From Fictibacillus phosphorivorans (GTDB lineage: Bacteria > Bacillota > Bacilli > Bacillales > Fictibacillaceae), in NCBI RefSeq assembly GCF_023715845.1, contig NZ_JAMBOR010000009.1:62001-126000 (forward strand): DNA of 64,000 nt. Reading direction: 5' to 3'. Made by a program: the position numbers and the translations under genes. Shown piece after piece: positions 60,608 through 64,000 of this stretch. Each line of letters starts with the position of its first letter. The stretch's first letter is position 1. Below the pieces are notes generated by a model, which saw nothing but the letters and a program-made list of their open reading frames with translations, was not told the DNA's origin and did no database searches.

Positions 60608-61314
60608 GTTACTGCTTATTTTGCCATCAGTCCTATTCAGAAACTTGGTCGTGGGCTGCTTTATTCGGGTTAAATGCTGAACCATTATTATGTCAGTCGT
60701 GCTCAGCGAAACTTGAGTTGATTAAAGGGGAGATATGTAGAATCTGCGGACGCTCCTTTTCATTATTTCCCGAGCAATATCGACAGGGTGATTTCTGTTA
60801 CGACTGCATTCGGTGGGAGGAAGATGAAGAATGGACGGGAGTTCTGCAACAAAATCGGTCACTTTATGTCTATAACGATTTTCTGAAGGAAGTAATCGCA
60901 AAGATAAAATATCGCGGGGATGCAGAGTTGTTTAAAGCGTTTAGTCCGGTAATGACTTCAACGTTTAAGAGTTTCACCCGAAGTGCACTCCTTGTCCCCA
61001 TCCCACTAAGTGAAGAAAGGCAATATGAAAGAGGCTTTAACCAAGCGGAAATATTCGCGCAAAGCTTAACTCGTAATGTTTATCCTCTATTAAAAAGAGT
61101 GACTCATGAAGAAAAACAAAGTAAGAAAACACGTAAAGATCGAATGGCGAAAAAGAATAATCCATTTTTAATTACAGATGAAGACAGTATAAAAAACAAA
61201 TCGATTCTTTTAATCGATGATGTTTATACAACGGGGAGCACATTGCGTTATGCGGCGAAAGTCCTGAAAGATGCTGGGGCTGATCAAATATCTTCTATAA
61301 CACTTGCTAGATAA
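60604..61314 (+). CDS. comFC: competence protein ComFC (phosphoribosyltransferase-like)
   Basis: 236 residues from TTG 60604, overlapping the comFA stop. N-terminal zinc finger (CLFCHQ, CQSC, CRICGRSF, CYDC), then a PRTase-type fold with VYNDFLKEVIAKIKYRGDAEL, ALLVPIPLSEERQYERGFNQAEIFA, and ILLIDDVYTTGSTLRYAAKVL, the phosphoribosyl-pyrophosphate loop. It works with ComFA in transformation. The 3' end is followed by a SigD promoter for yvyF. Confidence 0.95.
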   Translation: MSYCLFCHQSYSETWSWAALFGLNAEPLLCQSCSAKLELIKGEICRICGRSFSLFPEQYRQGDFCYDCIRWEEDEEWTGVLQQNRSLYVYNDFLKEVIAKIKYRGDAELFKAFSPVMTSTFKSFTRSALLVPIPLSEERQYERGFNQAEIFAQSLTRNVYPLLKRVTHEEKQSKKTRKDRMAKKNNPFLITDEDSIKNKSILLIDDVYTTGSTLRYAAKVLKDAGADQISSITLAR

Positions 61315-61333
61315 AATAAAGCGATTGTCCCGT

Positions 61334-61360
61334 TAAATTTTCCCTTGGGTTTTCCGATAT
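61334..61360 (+). promoter_or_regulatory. SigD (flagellar sigma) promoter of yvyF
   Basis: TAAA, 15 bases, TCCGATAT: matches SigD consensus TAAA-N15-GCCGATAT with one change; 36 bases before the yvyF start. Confidence 0.8.
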
Positions 61361-61395
61361 ATAAAGAAGAGAGAATACGAAGGAGCGGAAATATT

Positions 61396-61791
61396 ATGGG
61401 GGATATATTAAACTGTCCAGAGTGCGGAGGATTGTTTATAAAGCGAATTCGGAAAACTTGTGATACCTGTTTTCATAAGGAAGAAATGCAATACGATAAA
61501 GTTTATCGCTATATCAGAAAAAGTGAAAACCGGAACGCTACCATTGTAGATGTAAGTGAAGCTACATCGGTTTCCGAAAACAAGATTATCTATTTCATCC
61601 ACCAGGGAAGAATTCGCATTAAAGGATTTCCGAATTTCACCTATCCGTGTGATGGTTGTCAGAAACCGATTAATGACGGACGTCTATGCCAAGTATGTAA
61701 AGAAAAACTAAAATCGGAACTTTCCATTGAAGATTTTATTATGAAAAAACAAACTGAAGCATTACCTTCTTACCATACAGATGACAATTAG
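61396..61791 (+). CDS. yvyF: flagellar operon protein YvyF
   Basis: 131 residues from ATG 61396 (AAGGAGCGGAA upstream); the earlier frame overlaps the SigD promoter and is not used. Two zinc-ribbon halves: LNCPECGGLF with CDTCF at the N-terminus, and CDGCQKP with CQVC towards the C-terminus, flanking a small helical domain (DVSEATSVSENKIIYFIHQGRIRIKG) that looks like an HTH/MerR-like module. It belongs to the TIGR03826-type flagellar family found before flgM in bacilli. Function not firmly known. Confidence 0.9.
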   Translation: MGDILNCPECGGLFIKRIRKTCDTCFHKEEMQYDKVYRYIRKSENRNATIVDVSEATSVSENKIIYFIHQGRIRIKGFPNFTYPCDGCQKPINDGRLCQVCKEKLKSELSIEDFIMKKQTEALPSYHTDDN

Positions 61792-61811
61792 CCTAATTTT
61801 GTTTCATAATT

Positions 61812-61838
61812 TAAAGAATTACATGGTTTGACCGATAT
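61812..61838 (+). promoter_or_regulatory. SigD promoter of flgM
   Basis: TAAA, 15 bases, ACCGATAT: one change from consensus, 40 bases before the flgM start. Control of the anti-SigD factor by SigD gives feedback, as known in B. subtilis. Confidence 0.85.
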
Positions 61839-61878
61839 AATAGATAAGGTAAACAATCTCTAAAAGAGGTGACGAATC

Positions 61879-62145
61879 ATGCGTATAAACCATTTTAATT
61901 CTATACAAAACAACCCATATAAAAAACAAACACAAGATGTGAAACAAGATTCAGTAAAGTCTTCATATAAAAAAGATGAGGTCCAAATTTCAGACGAAGC
62001 GAAAAAACTTCTATCTACTTCAAAGTTTGAGCAAGAGCGTGCTGATAAAGTGAACGAAATCAAGCGACAAATAGAAAGTGGAAACTATGAAGTTAACAAT
62101 TCAAAGGTTGCTAAATCTATTTTAGACTTTTGGCGTAAAGGCTAG
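61879..62145 (+). CDS. flgM: anti-sigma-D factor FlgM
   Basis: 88 residues, ATG 61879 with AAGAGGTGACG. Disordered basic N-terminus, then VQISDEAKKLLSTSKFEQERADKVNEIKRQIESGNYEVNNSKVAKSIL pattern, the conserved FlgM helix pair that binds SigD. Length equals B. subtilis FlgM. Nine bases before flgN. Confidence 0.95.
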   Translation: MRINHFNSIQNNPYKKQTQDVKQDSVKSSYKKDEVQISDEAKKLLSTSKFEQERADKVNEIKRQIESGNYEVNNSKVAKSILDFWRKG

Positions 62146-62154
62146 GAGGACTCC

Positions 62155-62613
62155 ATGGAAACTGCGCAAATGACATCAATTCTTGAACGTTTGATAAAGT
62201 CTCATGATGACCTTCTTGCTTTAGGCGAACGTAAAACAGACGTTTTGAAACTTGGAGATATGAAGGCTCTCGATGTTCTTTTAAAAGAAGAAGATCTTCA
62301 AGTGAAGAAGCTGCAGGTGATTGAAAAAGAGAGAATGCTAAAGTTTGCGAACGTAACGCTTCGTGACATTCTAGCGCAATCAGAGGCTCGGGAGAAAGAA
62401 AAGCTTCTTAACCTTCAAGGCAAACTTGTTCAAACGTATGATGCTCTGAAAAACAGGAACGAATTAAACCAAGAGTTACTCGAGCACTCCTTGCAATACG
62501 TCAATATGTCTCTAAGTATGGTTCAGCCTCAGAGCGAACCAGCTACATACAGCAATCCAAAAACGAACCCTTACACAAGTCAATCGTCTTCACTTTTTGA
62601 TTCAAAAGCTTAA
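62155..62613 (+). CDS. flgN: flagellar export chaperone FlgN (YvyG)
   Basis: 152 residues, ATG 62155 with AGGAGGACTCC. All-helical: LERLIKSHDDLLALGERKTDVLKLGDMKALDVLLKEEDLQVKKLQ fits the FlgN fold, the chaperone that brings FlgK and FlgL to the flagellar export gate. Ser/Asn/Pro-rich tail. Placed between flgM and flgK as usual. Confidence 0.93.
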   Translation: METAQMTSILERLIKSHDDLLALGERKTDVLKLGDMKALDVLLKEEDLQVKKLQVIEKERMLKFANVTLRDILAQSEAREKEKLLNLQGKLVQTYDALKNRNELNQELLEHSLQYVNMSLSMVQPQSEPATYSNPKTNPYTSQSSSLFDSKA

Positions 62614-62634
62614 CCCTAACGGAGGAATTTTAGA

Positions 62635-64000
62635 ATGAGCTCAACTTTTCATGGGCTAGAAACAGCCCGCCGTGGTATGTTCACCCAGCAGACGGCACTT
62701 CAAACGACAGGAAATAATATCGCAAATGCAAACACTCCGGGGTATAGCCGCCAACGAGTGAATTTTGTTCATACCGAAGCTTATCCGGCTGCAAGTATGA
62801 ACCGACCGCAAATCCCTGGACAGATGGGTACAGGTGTAGCTGCGGGTTCCATTCAGCGTGTTCGCGAGGGCTTTTTGGACACTCAATTTAGAGGGGAAAA
62901 TAACAAACTCGGTTATTGGAGCGCAAGAAGTGAAGCCCTTGAAAAGATGGAAGACATCATGAACGAACCTTCGGATAACGGACTAGCGAAAACACTTGAT
63001 CGTTTTTGGCAATCCCTTCAGGATCTTTCTGTGAACCCAGAAGATTCTGGAGCTCGTTCAGTTGTCCGTCAACGTGGTCTAGCTGTGGCAGAAACATTCA
63101 ACTATCTATCAAACTCATTAACTTCTATTCAAGAAGATTTGAAAACACATGCAAATCTAACTACAAAAGAAATCAATGCACTTCTTGATGACATTCAAAG
63201 CATCAATAAGCAAATAAGTGAAGTAGAGCCGCATGGTTATCTTCCAAACACATTGTATGATGAGAGAGATAACCTAGTCGATCGATTATCGACTCTATTG
63301 GAAGTAGAAGTTTCATCAAAACCAAGTAGCGGCAAGCCCGATCCATTAGCCGCAGGACTGTATGATATTAAGATGAAAGATAAAGATGGAAATGAGTTTG
63401 TTTTGGTAGATTCGAGCAACGGTAAAGTGAATCGTATCTCTATAAATGATGATGCTGGTGGGAATGGCTTGGCAAACAGCATAAGTATTGATGATAATGC
63501 TCCTGTTGATATTGCGAAGTTTGCAGGTGGAAAGCTAAAAGGGTTAATAGAATCTTACGGTTATAACGATAATGGAGTTGTAAAGGGAATCTATCCTGAA
63601 ATGTTAGCTAACCTGGATCAGATGGCGTTCCAGTTTGCTACTGAATTTAATGAAGTTCATGCCAGTGGTTGGAGCTTATCAGAGATTGAGGCAGGTACTC
63701 AAACAGGTTATGCATTCTTTGATTTTAAACAAACAATTGACCCTACAAATCCAAAAGGTGCAGCAAAGCAACTTAAACTTCATGATGACATGAATGAGCT
63801 AGATCACATTGCCGCAGCAACCAATCCTTTTGGTGGTGATGGAAGCAATGCTTTAAAGCTTGCTGATGTTAAAAATAGCCCTTTAAACTTTCCGGGTAGT
63901 ACGTCATCCTTACAAAGTTTCTATGAAGGTGCAATCGGAAAGATGGCGGTTGATGCGCAGCAAGCTGTCCGCTTAACATATAACTCAGCGGTTCTAACAG
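62635..64000 (+). CDS. flgK: flagellar hook-associated protein 1 FlgK (5' part, cut by window edge)
   Basis: ATG 62635 with CGGAGGAATTT; the frame stays open to the right edge (455 full codons). The N-terminus STFHGLETARRGMFTQQTAL, then TGNNIANANTPGYSRQRV, is the rod/hook axial-protein signature. NGLAKTLDRFWQSLQDLSVNPED and QRGLAVAETFNYL are typical FlgK. It forms the first hook-filament junction zone. The C-terminal D0 helix lies outside the window. Confidence 0.96.
   Translation, partial: MSSTFHGLETARRGMFTQQTALQTTGNNIANANTPGYSRQRVNFVHTEAYPAASMNRPQIPGQMGTGVAAGSIQRVREGFLDTQFRGENNKLGYWSARSEALEKMEDIMNEPSDNGLAKTLDRFWQSLQDLSVNPEDSGARSVVRQRGLAVAETFNYLSNSLTSIQEDLKTHANLTTKEINALLDDIQSINKQISEVEPHGYLPNTLYDERDNLVDRLSTLLEVEVSSKPSSGKPDPLAAGLYDIKMKDKDGNEFVLVDSSNGKVNRISINDDAGGNGLANSISIDDNAPVDIAKFAGGKLKGLIESYGYNDNGVVKGIYPEMLANLDQMAFQFATEFNEVHASGWSLSEIEAGTQTGYAFFDFKQTIDPTNPKGAAKQLKLHDDMNELDHIAAATNPFGGDGSNALKLADVKNSPLNFPGSTSSLQSFYEGAIGKMAVDAQQAVRLTYNSAVLT

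Noticed and set aside
1-64000. rRNA or tRNA genes
   Set aside because: No stretch with tRNA or rRNA signatures was seen on either strand by eye.

Overview
The window reads as the chromosome of a low-GC, motile, competent, spore-former-type Bacillaceae. The evidence is the B. subtilis-like order yvyE - degS - degU - degV - comFA - comFC - yvyF - flgM - flgN - flgK at the right end, RNA signals and SigD promoters of Bacillus type, and an S-layer/pyruvylated wall polysaccharide locus of the B. anthracis kind (secA2, slaP, csaB, SLH proteins). The genus cannot be fixed from the sequence; a Fictibacillus-like organism is only my guess.

Layout. 1-1865: the C-terminal part of a large S-layer-type protein, then a tandem terminator. 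2.1-6.3 kb: an accessory stretch with a broken stalk-domain gene, about 700 bp of decayed sequence, a P63C-domain gene with a solo IS1595-type zinc-ribbon gene, a YolD-like gene, an unknown gene and an HNH nuclease gene. 6.4-8.6 kb: two secreted stalk-domain proteins, the second a GDSL hydrolase with a probable late frameshift. 8.6-13.0 kb: a biofilm-matrix locus: a divergent class D sortase, then a TapA-like protein, SipW, TasA, an LPETA-anchored TasA-like protein and a SinR-type repressor. The 250 bp between sortase and operon carries three 16-bp SinR-like inverted repeats.

13-28 kb: secreted or wall proteins, including a stalk protein behind a variant c-di-GMP-I riboswitch, an LtaS-like enzyme, SLH proteins, a stalk-domain pseudoprotease, a polysaccharide deacetylase, an exported FAD oxidoreductase, a phosphodiester glycosidase with SLH repeats, and an M14 carboxypeptidase. 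28-32.6 kb: slaP-secA2, the accessory secretion pair for S-layer proteins, and a membrane acyltransferase. 32.7-38 kb: three more SLH proteins, two of them tandem glucosaminidases. 38.3-45 kb: tagA, flippase, tagO, a DUF5693 gene and csaB, which should build and pyruvylate the wall polysaccharide that SLH domains bind. 45-51.7 kb: a second LtaS-like/FAD oxidoreductase pair, an acyltransferase and an LCP ligase.

52-64 kb: the conserved yvyE-degSU-degV-comF-flagellar block, interrupted between degU and degV by an MHYT-PAS histidine kinase and a ROK kinase. The parts fit one theme, the cell surface: polysaccharide made by TagO/TagA/CsaB and attached by LCP, SLH proteins exported by SecA2/SlaP and held on it, and a separate sortase/SipW route for matrix fibres. 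DegSU, a SinR-like repressor, c-di-GMP and SigD would govern the switch between motile and matrix states.

The best candidate for something undescribed is the sortase-anchored TasA-like protein placed inside a tapA-sipW-tasA-sinR locus. Second is a 21-bp-periodic repeat found as two arrays of opposite orientation, 32 kb apart.
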